Assembly: GCF_009831235.1 (NCBI RefSeq)
Contig: NZ_WUUL01000016.1
Span: forward strand, 1-64,000
Length of the DNA: 64,000 nt
Direction: 5' to 3'
From: Shimazuella alba
GTDB lineage: Bacteria > Bacillota > Bacilli > Thermoactinomycetales > Thermoactinomycetaceae
Below, in pieces: positions 24,468 through 34,510 of this stretch. Position 1 is the stretch's first letter; every line of letters begins with the position of its first letter. Below the pieces are notes generated by a model. It was not told the origin of the DNA. It saw nothing but the letters and a program-made list of their open reading frames with translations, and searched no databases. A program made the position numbers and the translations under genes.

Positions 24468-24620
24468 CTTGAAAAGACTGCGAATGTCAGTCCATTCTTA
24501 TTGCTGTTTTCTGTCTGAAAAAACGAGCAATAATTATGATATTATGTATAAGTTATCTCACTTTTCTTATCTCTAATACATAATGAGTATAAAACTATTC
24601 CTAAAAGGAGGATTATAAAA

Positions 24621-25148
24621 ATGATTGTTGCAGGTATTGGTACTATTATCATCCTCATTAGTTTGTTTGTCACCTTAATCATCCGAAATCAAAAACGTAA
24701 ACATTACCAAGAAGAAAACATTGCCACTATACCACCATTGTCCTTTCACCAACTGATCCAAAACATGACATGGACAGATGTGGAGAAGGAGATGATACGA
24801 CTTTCTTTAGACAAAAAAAGAGAGCTCTCTCAGATGAAGCTAGCTTATGGAGTACTACTCAAACTAGAACCTGCTAATTATCTAGAAAAAAAAAACTACG
24901 AATTACACCTCTATATTAACGAAAAGAGTTCATTTATCGATGTTTGCACCAAAGAAGATGGAGATCCTTATACAGAATATATGATTGATCATGAAGAGTG
25001 GCATAATATTCTAGCTTACTATATTTCGTCCAAATCCCTCCTGCAATATGAAAAACCAACTCTCGTTTCTGCTATACTTTATAGTATGACAACAAATGGA
25101 TTTTCATTAGAGGAACTACACCAAAGTATTGAAGCCCATACAGGTTAA
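24621..25148 (+). CDS. membrane-anchored hypothetical protein (DUF6557-like)
   Basis: A 175-residue protein with an N-terminal transmembrane segment (residues 3-23) and a cytoplasmic domain. The pattern FHQLIQNMTWTDVEKEMIRL, then LKLEP, DHEEWHNILAYYISSKSLLQYEKP and SAILYSMTTNGFSLEEL is reminiscent of DUF6557, whose members carry a W-EW-I-TL-S-EI-AH pattern. That match is from memory and moderate. GGAGG precedes the ATG. It begins a run of three small genes with short gaps. Confidence 0.65.
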   Translation: MIVAGIGTIIILISLFVTLIIRNQKRKHYQEENIATIPPLSFHQLIQNMTWTDVEKEMIRLSLDKKRELSQMKLAYGVLLKLEPANYLEKKNYELHLYINEKSSFIDVCTKEDGDPYTEYMIDHEEWHNILAYYISSKSLLQYEKPTLVSAILYSMTTNGFSLEELHQSIEAHTG

Positions 25149-25174
25149 GAACATGGTTGTATGGAGGTCAAGAA

Positions 25175-25762
25175 ATGAAATATTTACGCTATCTTTTATT
25201 TATTTTGGTTATCTTTTTCTTATACAAATGTATTGATAGATTCGTTATGGAATTAATATGGCAATTTATACAACAAACTTATCCGATTCCATCTGGCTTC
25301 ATTTACACCATTGATTCATATGTACCCAAAATACTATCTGTCATTATCTCCATAAGCCTGAGTGGCTGGTTCTTCTCCCTTTTAAAGTGGGAAATACCGT
25401 TCTTTGATTTTTATCAAGAAAGAAACCACCCAAAACAACAAGAGCTCTATAAAGTAGCTTTAGCAGAAAGCAAACTTGAAATAAAAGAACAGTCGATGGG
25501 AAAACAATATGTGATCCAATTAACAGAAGATGAACTGCTCCATTTTTGGAGTACGTTGGAGGAATTAGACAAAAATCTAGAAGAAAAGGTTTCTTTTGAT
25601 TTTGGTACTTCTCCAAACAAACACTTGACGGTTCACCTAATCGGAGGAGAGAGTAAGAAATATAAAAAATGGGGACAAAATTTTATGTTTCTCTTGTTTA
25701 TATTCGGAACTCTAGTAGGCATCTATCTAGTAATTGCTGAGATTTGGAGCCTTATCACTTAG
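25175..25762 (+). CDS. hypothetical membrane protein
   Basis: A 195-residue protein with two N-terminal hydrophobic segments (about 5-25 and 45-65), a soluble middle (KQYVIQLTEDELLHFWSTLEELDKN...), and a C-terminal transmembrane segment (about 168-190). The middle resembles part of the next gene's product (strand, then DDL/DEL helix with LEEL/LEKL), so the two may share a domain. The start at 25175 follows GGAGGTC by 6 nt. Function unknown. Confidence 0.65.
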   Translation: MKYLRYLLFILVIFFLYKCIDRFVMELIWQFIQQTYPIPSGFIYTIDSYVPKILSVIISISLSGWFFSLLKWEIPFFDFYQERNHPKQQELYKVALAESKLEIKEQSMGKQYVIQLTEDELLHFWSTLEELDKNLEEKVSFDFGTSPNKHLTVHLIGGESKKYKKWGQNFMFLLFIFGTLVGIYLVIAEIWSLIT

Positions 25763-25778
25763 ACTAGAGGGGAAAATA

Positions 25779-26084
25779 ATGAACAAATCAACAATCGATC
25801 AATCTGACAACCAAATAACGCTACATATGAACAAAGATGATTTGGCTTATACCATCCATGAATTAGAAAAATTACACGAAGAAGGCGGTCAATTTAGTCT
25901 TCGTCTTGAGAACGACGATTCATTTATTATTTTTCAGAAAGTCCGTATAGATCAAGACAAAAACTCCGAAGTTATTTATACAGGAACAACAGGTAACATT
26001 TGGTCATCTGTGATCTTTTTTACTCTTTGCCTCTTCTGTTCTATCTCTGTTCTATATGGAATCTTTCAATTCTTATCCTCTTAA
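25779..26084 (+). CDS. hypothetical small membrane protein
   Basis: A 101-residue protein: a short soluble domain (NQITLHMNKDDLAYTIHELEKLHEEGG, then FSLRLENDDSFIIF) and a C-terminal transmembrane segment (about 78-98). The soluble part parallels the previous protein's IQLTEDELLHFWSTLEELDKN region. It lies 16 bp after the previous gene and is followed by a strong terminator, so it closes the three-gene unit. Start at 25779 after GAGGGG. Confidence 0.65.
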   Translation: MNKSTIDQSDNQITLHMNKDDLAYTIHELEKLHEEGGQFSLRLENDDSFIIFQKVRIDQDKNSEVIYTGTTGNIWSSVIFFTLCLFCSISVLYGIFQFLSS

Positions 26085-26091
26085 ATAAAAG

Positions 26092-26147
26092 TTAGCATAA
26101 GACAAACATTCCATTTTTGATTGGATGATTGTCTTATGCTAATCTCT
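26092..26147 (+). terminator. terminator of the three-gene membrane-protein unit
   Basis: TTAGCATAAGACAA and TTGTCTTATGCTAA form a perfect 14-bp stem, followed by TCTCTTTTT. The 23-nt loop can itself form a small ATCCA/TGGAT-like hairpin. Confidence 0.8.
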
Positions 26148-26246
26148 TTTTCGTATTGGTACACCTGCAAAAACACATTTGAAACAGAACAATAAAACAT
26201 ATGAATTAGAAAACAATGCTTATATTAAATATTTGATCCTACTAGA

Positions 26247-26498
26247 TTAATTATTCTTTTTTACTGTGTTTACTTCGTATTTTCCTACTTCTATGTTAAC
26301 AATATATTCCGGTTTTGGATTACCGATTTTTCCTTTATGGCTTACTATATGTGCTTCGCTTTTTTCCCATTGCTTCCAGTGTTCCTCTGATTCCCACCGT
26401 ACCATAACTACTACCTCTTCTTTTCCTCGTTGCACTTTTATTATTAGAAGGCTAACTACATAATCAGCGATATTGTCAGTTCTTATCTTTCTCATCAT
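26247..26498 (-). pseudogene. N-terminally truncated ABM-family (HmoA/HmoB-like) monooxygenase
   Basis: 83 codons. EEVVVMVRWESEEHWKQWEKSEAH is the conserved C-terminal half of antibiotic-biosynthesis-monooxygenase proteins of the heme-degrading Hmo type. The first half, including the usual N-terminal strand and helix, is missing. The N-terminal MMRKIRTDNIADYVVS does not match, and there is no ribosome-binding site. The ATG overlaps the stop of an upstream short open frame (ATGA). Most likely a broken gene; a short functional variant is possible. Confidence 0.5.
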
Positions 26499-26764
26499 TT
26501 ATTTTGAGGTTCATAATTAATGCTTATCGAAAGATCTCTTTCCTTAGTATTTTCAAGAACCGCTTCTATCTTTTCATATTCATAAAGGTCAAATAAATGA
26601 ACATATACATTTATCACCATTTCGATCGCTTTAAGTTCCCAACAAAAATCTAATAAAAGTTCTGGTGAATTCAGTTGTTGCTTTAAGGTAGCATGTTTTA
26701 GTTCAACACCTCTAAAAATGCAATTGCACTTCTCTGCGAAACGTTTTTGCCTCGCTTTTTTTGT
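26495..26764 (-). pseudogene. unrecognised coding remnant upstream of the ABM fragment
   Basis: A 90-codon open frame without a credible start codon reads like natural protein: NSPELLLDFCWELKAIEMVI, then VHLFDLYEYEKIEAVLENTK, ending NYEPQNK. I do not recognise the family. It ends at a TGA overlapping the next ATG. It opens just after an in-frame TAA next to a run of seven A (minus strand), where a frameshift is easily imagined. In 26765-27092 I see no gene. Confidence 0.3.
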
Positions 26765-27092
26765 TTATGACTGCCTACGTGGTGATGTTTGTCTTTTTGT
26801 TTCAATAAAAACCCCACTTCTTTGGATAAAAATGTATACGTTAAGTGAATGAGGAAATGAAGTAAGATCTCTTACGAAGTTTATCGTGAAGAAAACAATT
26901 ATAAATACCGAAAAAAATAGGATGTATCAACATCGCGATTGATTGTGATTGTACCTATATCGATAAATTATTGGTATTTTTTAATCCATTCACCACTTCG
27001 AAGAGCAATCCGAATAAACTAAATAAACATAGCATTACATCTGAATCTAATTAAATCAAACAATCCCTATCAATAAAATTGTGTTTTATCCC

Positions 27093-27121
27093 TTGACGCC
27101 TGACTGTAAATTCCATATAAT
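27093..27121 (+). promoter_or_regulatory. SigA promoter of the metY-metA operon
   Basis: TTGACG (27093-27098), 17-bp spacer, TATAAT (27116-27121). Confidence 0.85.
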
Positions 27122-27157
27122 CAAGGAAATGAAATATTTTAATCTATATATTTGAAT

Positions 27158-27318
27158 CTCTTATCCAGAGAGGCGGAGGGACTGGCCCTATGATGCCCGG
27201 CAACCCTAGTGATTTATTACTAGAAGGTGCCAATTCCTGTAGAGACTGATAGTCTCTAGCAGATAAGAGGAGGACTAGTAAACCCAAAGCCTCTTCTGGA
27301 TAAGGAAGAGGCTTTTTT
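27158..27318 (+). ncRNA. SAM (S-box) riboswitch with intrinsic terminator
   Basis: The aptamer runs from CTCTTATC (27158) to GATAAGAG (27269), which pair as P1. Between them are AGAGGCGGAGGGACTGGCCC and the GATGCCCGGCAACC core typical of class I SAM riboswitches. The expression platform ends in AAAGCCTCTTC-N8-GAAGAGGCTTTTTT (27286-27318), a strong terminator. High SAM should terminate transcription of metY and metA. Confidence 0.97.
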
Positions 27319-27331
27319 GCTATTTCAATAA

Positions 27332-28624
<1,293 letters not shown>

Positions 28625-28636
28625 GAGGAAAAAGTT

Positions 28637-29554
28637 GTGCCGATTAAGATTCCAGATAACCTTCCAGCTGCTGGAATCCTTCAAAATGAAAATATCTTTA
28701 TAATGAACGAACTTCAGGCTTTTCATCAAGATATACGCCCATTGCGAATAATAATCTTGAATCTCATGCCAACAAAAATAGCAACTGAAACACAGTTGCT
28801 TCGAATACTTAGCAATTCACCCTTGCAATTAGAAGTCAGTTTCCTTCATCTACAAACACATATTGCAAAAAATACTCCCTCAAGCCATTTATCGATGTTT
28901 TATCAAAATTTTGATGATATTAAAGACCAAAAATTTGATGGCTTAATCATCACAGGGGCACCAGTCGAGCATTTGGAATTTGAGCAAGTAGATTATTGGG
29001 ACGAATTAAAACAGGTCATGAATTGGAAGATAAGTCACATCACATCTACCTTGCATATTTGTTGGGGTGCACAAGCTGCTCTTTATTACCATTATGGAAT
29101 TCAGAAGTATGCATTATCGAAAAAATTGTCAGGGATATATGCTCATACTGTCTCTAAGCAGAATACGAAGTTATTACGTGGATTTGATGATCTTTTTCAT
29201 GCGCCTCATTCTCGGTACACTGACATCCATCGCAAAGACGTTGAACGAATTTCGGAGTTGGAAATTTTATCAGAATCAGAAGAAGCGGGAATTTATATTA
29301 TTGGGAGTAGAGATGGAAGACAAGTTTTTGTAACAGGTCATTCGGAATACGATTTGCTCACTCTAAAAGAAGAGTATATTCGAGATAAGAAAAGGGGAAT
29401 TTCTACTTTACTACCAGAACATTATTTCCCTCACGATGATCCAAACCAAGAACCCATCCAAACTTGGCGTGCTCATGCAAATTTATTATTTGCGAATTGG
29501 CTGAACTATTATGTATACCAGGAAACGCCTTATAAACTAAACTCAAACGATTGA
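28637..29554 (+). CDS. metA: homoserine O-acetyltransferase (MetA family)
   Basis: A 305-residue acyltransferase of methionine synthesis. [18 protein letters not shown] is the family signature, the nucleophile is Cys142 in HICWGAQ, and a conserved histidine lies in VTGHSEYD. Residue 111 is Glu (APVEHLEF). In characterised MetA enzymes Glu at this position selects acetyl-CoA and Gly selects succinyl-CoA, so this should be the acetyl form, matching metY. GTG start after AGGAGG, 12 bp from metY. Confidence 0.93.
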   Translation: MPIKIPDNLPAAGILQNENIFIMNELQAFHQDIRPLRIIILNLMPTKIATETQLLRILSNSPLQLEVSFLHLQTHIAKNTPSSHLSMFYQNFDDIKDQKFDGLIITGAPVEHLEFEQVDYWDELKQVMNWKISHITSTLHICWGAQAALYYHYGIQKYALSKKLSGIYAHTVSKQNTKLLRGFDDLFHAPHSRYTDIHRKDVERISELEILSESEEAGIYIIGSRDGRQVFVTGHSEYDLLTLKEEYIRDKKRGISTLLPEHYFPHDDPNQEPIQTWRAHANLLFANWLNYYVYQETPYKLNSND

Positions 29555-29575
29555 TTTTTTCAATTTTTTCAAATG

Positions 29576-29609
29576 AAAAAGGAGTAAGGATTAAAGCCTG
29601 ACTCCTTTT
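29576..29609 (+). terminator. terminator of the metY-metA operon
   Basis: AAAAGGAGT and ACTCCTTTT form the outer stem, 22 bp past the metA stop. Confidence 0.7.
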
Positions 29610-29714
29610 GCTAATAGTTCAGAAAAAAACTTTGTTGTCTAATAAAGAATTTAGAAAAATATAGTAGTGATGAACGTACTAATGTCAGCTAGTGTTATAT
29701 GGAATTATTTACTT

Positions 29715-29824
29715 TTGGAGTGTAGTTTGTTAGCGCAGATCAAACATCCGTATTGGTATACATTATGCCTATTATCGTAACTGTACTAGCTCATTTTATG
29801 TTGAACGAGAAAAAACTGTCATAA
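29715..29824 (+). pseudogene. remnant of an EamA/DMT-family transporter
   Basis: One frame reads FVSADQTSVLVYIMPIIVTVLAHFMLNEKKLS before a stop, matching the end of an EamA repeat (KASVLMYTMPVFVTIFAHFLL type). An in-frame TAG lies just upstream, and no longer frame exists. Only one transmembrane hairpin survives, so this is a fossil. In the rest of 29610-29890 I see nothing. Confidence 0.55.
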
Positions 29825-29890
29825 AGATATGAACATTTGGAGACTGGACAATGTATCTATTGCCCAGTCTTTGATCTTTTAGATATATGA

Positions 29891-30136
29891 CTATTGGCCT
29901 GCTGCTTCCTTCTTTAGTAGGGTGATTCTACAGACTTCCGCCGTTCCATCTAGAACTCGGTGAGGTACGTTAACCTGGAGATCCTCGCTTTTAACTTCTT
30001 CAATGACATTTCGACGGCTATTCAAAACCGTGATGAACGTCTTATTTACTAGAATGGTATATCCGTTAACACCAAAGCCTCGAAATGTACCCTCTGACTC
30101 AATTCGCCAAATCGATTTGAGTTCTTTGTTCATCAT
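29891..30136 (-). CDS. hypothetical protein
   Basis: An 81-residue, probably beta-rich protein (SIWRIESEGTFRGFGVNGYT, then ILVNKTFITVLNSRRNV, EVCRITLLKKEA). I do not recognise it. The start at 30136 is chosen because CGGAG lies 6 nt upstream. It lies in an accessory stretch between a transporter remnant and a TetR gene. Confidence 0.5.
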   Translation of the reverse strand: MMNKELKSIWRIESEGTFRGFGVNGYTILVNKTFITVLNSRRNVIEEVKSEDLQVNVPHRVLDGTAEVCRITLLKKEAAGQ

Positions 30137-30432
30137 GGTCAACTCCGACACAAGAGACACCTTTCTATCTAATAGGAAAACATTTTGGATGCCAAAATCT
30201 ATTTTATATATATATTTATAATTTGCACATACCAATAAATAAATTTACCCAAAAATTATGGAGATACGTAAATAATCACAGCCATTATTATTGACAGCAT
30301 TTTTACTTCCCGTATGAGTGCATGATCACAATTGTGCTTGTTTTCTGCAATACAAATCTTCATTTGGTGCACTGAGATCATTCGCTGAATATATTCATTT
30401 TTATCTTTATGCAATCTTATTTCTTATCAATC
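30137..30432. other. AT-rich intergenic stretch
   Basis: I see no gene, clear promoter or terminator in this stretch; it is upstream of both the hypothetical gene (minus) and the TetR gene (plus). Confidence 0.5.
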
Positions 30433-30504
30433 GATACAAAATATATTTGACTAATCATTACAAAATATTATAATATCTGATATAGAGCCATGGTATTTTG
30501 TATC
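30433..30504 (+). promoter_or_regulatory. TetR-gene promoter flanked by inverted half-sites
   Basis: TTGACT (30447-30452), 16-bp spacer, TATAAT (30469-30474). The promoter is bracketed by GATACAAAATA (30433-30443) and its exact inverse TATTTTGTATC (30494-30504). The two 11-bp sites are 50 bp apart, so they may be autoregulatory operators. Confidence 0.55.
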
Positions 30505-30582
30505 AACGGCTATCATCAAACGATTAGAAGGTGTAAGGATGTTATAGTTTACAAAAAGCATGATATAAAAGGATTGATTACA

Positions 30583-31164
30583 ATGAGTGGAAGACCACGT
30601 GAATTTAAAAACACAGAAGTAATAGATGCTGCAATGGATGTATTTTGGAAAAACGGCTTTGAAGCCAGTTCAGCCCAAAAACTATGTGAACAAACCGGTC
30701 TTGGTCGAGGAAGTTTATACAATGCATTCGGAAGCAAACATGCTCTATTTGAGGCTTCTTTGAAACGATACCAAGAGATTGGTATTCAAGAACAAATAAA
30801 GATCCTCGAGCAGCCTGGTCCAATCAAAGGAAGACTTCGTATTTTGATGGAGTGGGCAATCGAATTTGATCTAAAAGGACCAGAGCGTAGGGGTTGCTTC
30901 ACTGTAAACTCAGCCGTAGAACTTGGTGGAAAAGATCCTGGTGTTGCAGCCTTGGTTGACCATCACATTAAAAACCTCGAACAAGCCCTATGTCATGTGA
31001 TGGCACTTGGGCAACGGTCAGGAGAAATAAAATCAAAAAGACCTGCTTTGGAATTAGCTCGGCTTTTTTTAAGTAGCTACTATGGACTACGCGTACTTAA
31101 TAAAGTTGTTCAAGATCGTAATCTGTTACTAGATGTAGTAGAAGGTACCTTAGCAGCGTTATAA
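30583..31164 (+). CDS. TetR/AcrR family transcriptional regulator
   Basis: A 193-residue repressor. The N-terminal helix-turn-helix is VIDAAMDVFWKNGFEASSAQKLCEQTGLGRGSLYNAFGSKHALFEASL (about residues 12-60), a textbook TetR domain; the C-terminal ligand domain has a GCFTVNSAVELG segment common in the AcuR/YxaF-like branch. Start at 30583, with AAGGA about 10 nt upstream. The downstream MFS exporter 91 bp away is its likely target, along with its own promoter. Confidence 0.85.
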   Translation: MSGRPREFKNTEVIDAAMDVFWKNGFEASSAQKLCEQTGLGRGSLYNAFGSKHALFEASLKRYQEIGIQEQIKILEQPGPIKGRLRILMEWAIEFDLKGPERRGCFTVNSAVELGGKDPGVAALVDHHIKNLEQALCHVMALGQRSGEIKSKRPALELARLFLSSYYGLRVLNKVVQDRNLLLDVVEGTLAAL

Positions 31165-31255
31165 AACAAGCGCATTGATTTAGCAAAAGGCTTTTGAACA
31201 GCCTCTTTGCGGTTCATTTTGTAATGATCATTAAATAAAGTGCAAAGGAGTTTTT

Positions 31256-32437
31256 ATGATGCCAATTGCTGTCTATATGTTAGGTCTGCTCATATTTGCA
31301 ATGACCACTTCTGAATTTATGGTCGGGGGAATGATGCCACAACTTGCAGAAGAATTTGACGTATCCATAGCTGATATCGGTTATCTGATTTCTGCTTATG
31401 CTGCTGGCATGGTTATAGGTGGACCATTAGTAACTATCGGTTTATTAAAGGTATCACGTAAAAAAGCGCTGATGACACTCGCCCTTAGCTTTTTGGTAGG
31501 GCAAACACTAGGTGCATTGGCTACAAGCTATGAGATGATGATGGTGGCGCGAATCATTACCGGAATAGCTTCTGCGGCTGGTTTTGCAGTTTCCATTGCT
31601 ATTTGTGTGAATCTAGTTGAACCCCATATACGAGGCCGCGCTTCCTCCATTGTTCTGGGTGGATTAATGGTAGCTACAGTGATTGGATTACCGTTAGCAA
31701 CACTCATAAGCCAACAAGTTGGATGGCGTGCTAGTTTCTGGACAGTTGTCATTTTGGTATTTATTTCCACTTTAGTTGTTCAATGGGTTGTTCCTACCCT
31801 ACCTAAACCTGAATCCATCAGCCTTCGTAATGAGTTCACTGCCTTCAAAAATCTTAAACTATGGGCTGCATTCACTACCAGCGGATTCATTATCGGTGCT
31901 ACTTTTGCAGCATTTAGCTATTTTACTCCGATCTTTACAGAAATAACCGGATTCTCAGCTTCTATGGTTCCTATCATTACAACAGTCTATGGAGCTGCAA
32001 CGGTGATTGGCAATATGATAACAGGGAGACTCGCCGATAAATTCACCATGCAGACCTTGTTTGTGGGTCTGCTGCTGCTAGCAGCTTCTCTCTTCCTTTT
32101 TGCACTATTTGCCCACAATCCTATTGTCACTATCATTGCCGTTATTGTGCTTGGTTTTGTTGGAGTTCCGATGAATCCAGCAATGGCGACTCGAGTAATG
32201 AGAACAGCTAACACTGGAACATTGGTCAACGCCATTCATGGTTCAATCATCAGCCTTGGTATTGTGATGGGTTCGGCCATCGGTGGACTAGCCATCAACG
32301 CGGGATTCGGTCTAATATCTACCTTATGGGTAGGGTTTGCTCTAGCAGCTCTTGGTCTGCTTTCACTTATTCCTTTTATGAGAGAAATAATTCATTTCCC
32401 TCCTGCTAAACATCCAACCATAAGAAAAGTTGTATAA
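31256..32437 (+). CDS. MFS transporter (DHA1 drug/metabolite exporter)
   Basis: A 393-residue protein with twelve predicted transmembrane segments. MTTSEFMVGGMMPQLAEEFDVSIADIGYLISAYAAGMVIGGP (residues 16-57) and the GxLKVSRKK loop match the AraJ/CmlA/Bcr-type DHA1 exporters. AAAGGAG precedes the ATG. The TetR gene upstream points to inducible export of a small molecule, possibly an antimicrobial. Substrate unknown. Confidence 0.88.
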   Translation: MMPIAVYMLGLLIFAMTTSEFMVGGMMPQLAEEFDVSIADIGYLISAYAAGMVIGGPLVTIGLLKVSRKKALMTLALSFLVGQTLGALATSYEMMMVARIITGIASAAGFAVSIAICVNLVEPHIRGRASSIVLGGLMVATVIGLPLATLISQQVGWRASFWTVVILVFISTLVVQWVVPTLPKPESISLRNEFTAFKNLKLWAAFTTSGFIIGATFAAFSYFTPIFTEITGFSASMVPIITTVYGAATVIGNMITGRLADKFTMQTLFVGLLLLAASLFLFALFAHNPIVTIIAVIVLGFVGVPMNPAMATRVMRTANTGTLVNAIHGSIISLGIVMGSAIGGLAINAGFGLISTLWVGFALAALGLLSLIPFMREIIHFPPAKHPTIRKVV

Positions 32438-32565
32438 TATACAAACAATAGTTATTTATAGAAATATAAAAGAAAGAAGAACTGTTTTAACTAGCTCCTC
32501 TTCTTCCAGTATATTCAAGAAATCTAATTCTTTTCCTTTATATCGGTAAATAGCTTATATTTAGC

Positions 32566-32601
32566 GTCTGGGCAGTTACTATCCGTATGAACTGCCCAGA
32601 C
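32566..32601. terminator. 12-bp hairpin between the MFS gene and the next gene
   Basis: GTCTGGGCAGTT and AACTGCCCAGAC pair perfectly with a 12-nt loop; TTTCTT follows on the plus strand. It lies 129 bp past the MFS stop and 39 bp past the convergent gene's stop, and may serve both. Confidence 0.55.
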
Positions 32602-32639
32602 TTTCTTGATAGAGGAACGATAAAGGTACCGATCTTTTT

Positions 32640-32894
32640 TTACTTACGAGTTACCTTGACCGTATTTCCCTTTCCATCTGTAAATGTCTTTGTTCCTCGA
32701 GTAGTCTCCTTACGAAAGTCACCACCAGAGATTTCAACGGAGTCGTTATTGATCTTAAGTTTAACTCCTCGACTCAGATCAATGTAAACACAATTATTTC
32801 GGACTCCATGCTCTAGACTGATCTTACTGAGATTAGATTCAACCTTCCACTTTGATGAGAATACATTCCCAATGTCAATCGTTCTGAGAGCCAT
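32640..32894 (-). CDS. hypothetical protein
   Basis: An 84-residue basic, probably beta-rich protein: MALRTIDIGNVFSSKWKVES, then VYIDLSRGVKLKINNDSVEISGGDF and a lysine/arginine-rich end. I do not recognise it. The start at 32894 follows AAAGG by 8 nt. It is isolated between convergent and co-directional accessory genes. Confidence 0.55.
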   Translation of the reverse strand: MALRTIDIGNVFSSKWKVESNLSKISLEHGVRNNCVYIDLSRGVKLKINNDSVEISGGDFRKETTRGTKTFTDGKGNTVKVTRK

Positions 32895-32971
32895 GATTAT
32901 GCCTTTCAAAGAGGAGGAATTCTACTAACAATCTTATTTTATGTTATATTGCAAATTCATTCAAATATATA

Positions 32972-34231
32972 CTACTCCACAAATCTCACATCTGGGTGCT
33001 CTGGTGAATTCCCATCAAAAATGGTCTGCGTCTGATCTAACAAATGTTGATTAAAAAACGCTGTAATGTAGATGCGAACAGAATGAGCTACTCTTTCCAG
33101 ATTAGTAGATGCACCTATCATTCCTTTTTGTACTGCATCCGGCACATCGATAACGTTGTCTAGGTACGGAAGGATAAGCTGATGATCCGTAAATGAATAG
33201 TGACCGCCAGTTGGGATGTTTAAGTCCCGCTTCCATTCAGTTGTATGCTCCCAAAATGCTTTCCATCCGAGATCCGATTCATGAGTATTTGAGGCACCCA
33301 TCAATAGAAATGGACGTTGTAATCCCTTGCTACTTGGAGACATAATACTTTCTGTAATTTGTACATTTATTGCACCATCTAGATTTATTCCCGCATCAAT
33401 ACGTTTGTCATTTTCCATCACATCTGCTGCATTGATTCCACCCGCAGAATGACCAAACATCCCAATATGAGACAAATCCAATATTTTGTTCAATCCAAGA
33501 GGCATTTTCTTTTTGGCTGCATCTGGATTTCCGCCATTTTTCAAAATGGTTAGTTGATCTAACACAAATTTTATATCTTGCTCTCGTACTTGCATTGCAT
33601 CTCTAGTCCTTTGAACGGATTGTGCTGGTAATTGTTGTACTTCTACTCTTCCATCTGGAAATTGCACGGCGTCCGTTTCATGTGTGTGGTCCATTGTAAC
33701 CACGATATATCCATGACTCACCAGTTCCTCTACTTGTGTAGTAGCGGCTGTTCGTGGGACGCCAAAACCTGGAGAATATAAGATTACTGGACGTTTCCCT
33801 AACTTATTTTCAATGGGTGCATCCAACCACGCATGTGTTTGGAAGTTAGCCCAATCAATTTGCCCTACTTGTACTCCTAGCGAAGGAGCAATATTTTTGT
33901 CGGTAATTGCCGCTGATTTGGTATGCATATAAGGTGCTTTCTTTCCGGTATATTCTTTTTTGGTAGGATACCAGATACTTATCATCAACTCTCTGTTTGG
34001 CTTGCCTGTCCAAAAATCTTTTCTTGTTTTATCTACCAGATGTAATTCAGTTGTTCCAATGTTATAGTTTCCAGTAGGTTTTGGCAGTGTGTAAGTAATC
34101 TTTGAAGTATTTACCCTCGATGTGCCTTTTTCTTTTGCATCAATGACAGTTCCATTCAGGAGACATAAACCTACGACCGCTGTTAAGCCGATTAACCACT
34201 TACGATAGAATTTCTTTTTGAAGTGAAAAAT
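32972..34231 (-). CDS. secreted alpha/beta hydrolase (PAF-acetylhydrolase/lipase-like), apparent ATT start
   Basis: 419 residues if read from ATT at 34231. The frame stays open, without any ATG, GTG or TTG, from a TAA at about 34250 to a TTG-ATG pair at 33988. The extra segment encodes a convincing signal peptide (KKKFYRKWLIGLTAVVGLCLLNG) and a start to the mature domain (TYTLPKPTGNYNIGTTELHL). A GGGAG site lies about 9 nt before ATT. The core has RPVILYSPGFG, the nucleophile elbow GHSAGG, and INLDGA. Beginning at 33988 would remove the signal peptide and the first strand. ATT is a rare start codon, so it is either used here or is a mutated ATG that silences the gene. Confidence 0.75.
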   Translation of the reverse strand: MFHFKKKFYRKWLIGLTAVVGLCLLNGTVIDAKEKGTSRVNTSKITYTLPKPTGNYNIGTTELHLVDKTRKDFWTGKPNRELMISIWYPTKKEYTGKKAPYMHTKSAAITDKNIAPSLGVQVGQIDWANFQTHAWLDAPIENKLGKRPVILYSPGFGVPRTAATTQVEELVSHGYIVVTMDHTHETDAVQFPDGRVEVQQLPAQSVQRTRDAMQVREQDIKFVLDQLTILKNGGNPDAAKKKMPLGLNKILDLSHIGMFGHSAGGINAADVMENDKRIDAGINLDGAINVQITESIMSPSSKGLQRPFLLMGASNTHESDLGWKAFWEHTTEWKRDLNIPTGGHYSFTDHQLILPYLDNVIDVPDAVQKGMIGASTNLERVAHSVRIYITAFFNQHLLDQTQTIFDGNSPEHPDVRFVE

Positions 34232-34309
34232 ATTTCTTCTCTCCCTTTATCTAAAATAACTCCCTTCAATAAGGGATATTTTTACTATGAGGGATGAAAG
34301 AGAAAAATC

Positions 34310-34510
34310 ATGAAAGAAATTCTGAAGAAAAACTTAAGCTTCTCTTCTCGTTTATTAAGAAGTGAATACTGGCAACTACAAAAAAGTCCCCTCCAGCTTT
34401 CAGAGAGAAGATACATCAAGTGGTCAACTCTACTAGGATTAGGTATACCGATCATCCCATTTTGTATATTTTTGGTACGTCAATGTCCTTTTCTAAAGAA
34501 GGCAAGATAA
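34310..34510 (+). CDS. doubtful small open frame
   Basis: 66 codons, with one possible transmembrane segment (KWSTLLGLGIPIIPFCIFLV) but no convincing ribosome-binding site. Its last 20 bases run antisense into the hydrolase-like fragment. Included only as a possibility. Confidence 0.2.
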   Translation: MKEILKKNLSFSSRLLRSEYWQLQKSPLQLSERRYIKWSTLLGLGIPIIPFCIFLVRQCPFLKKAR

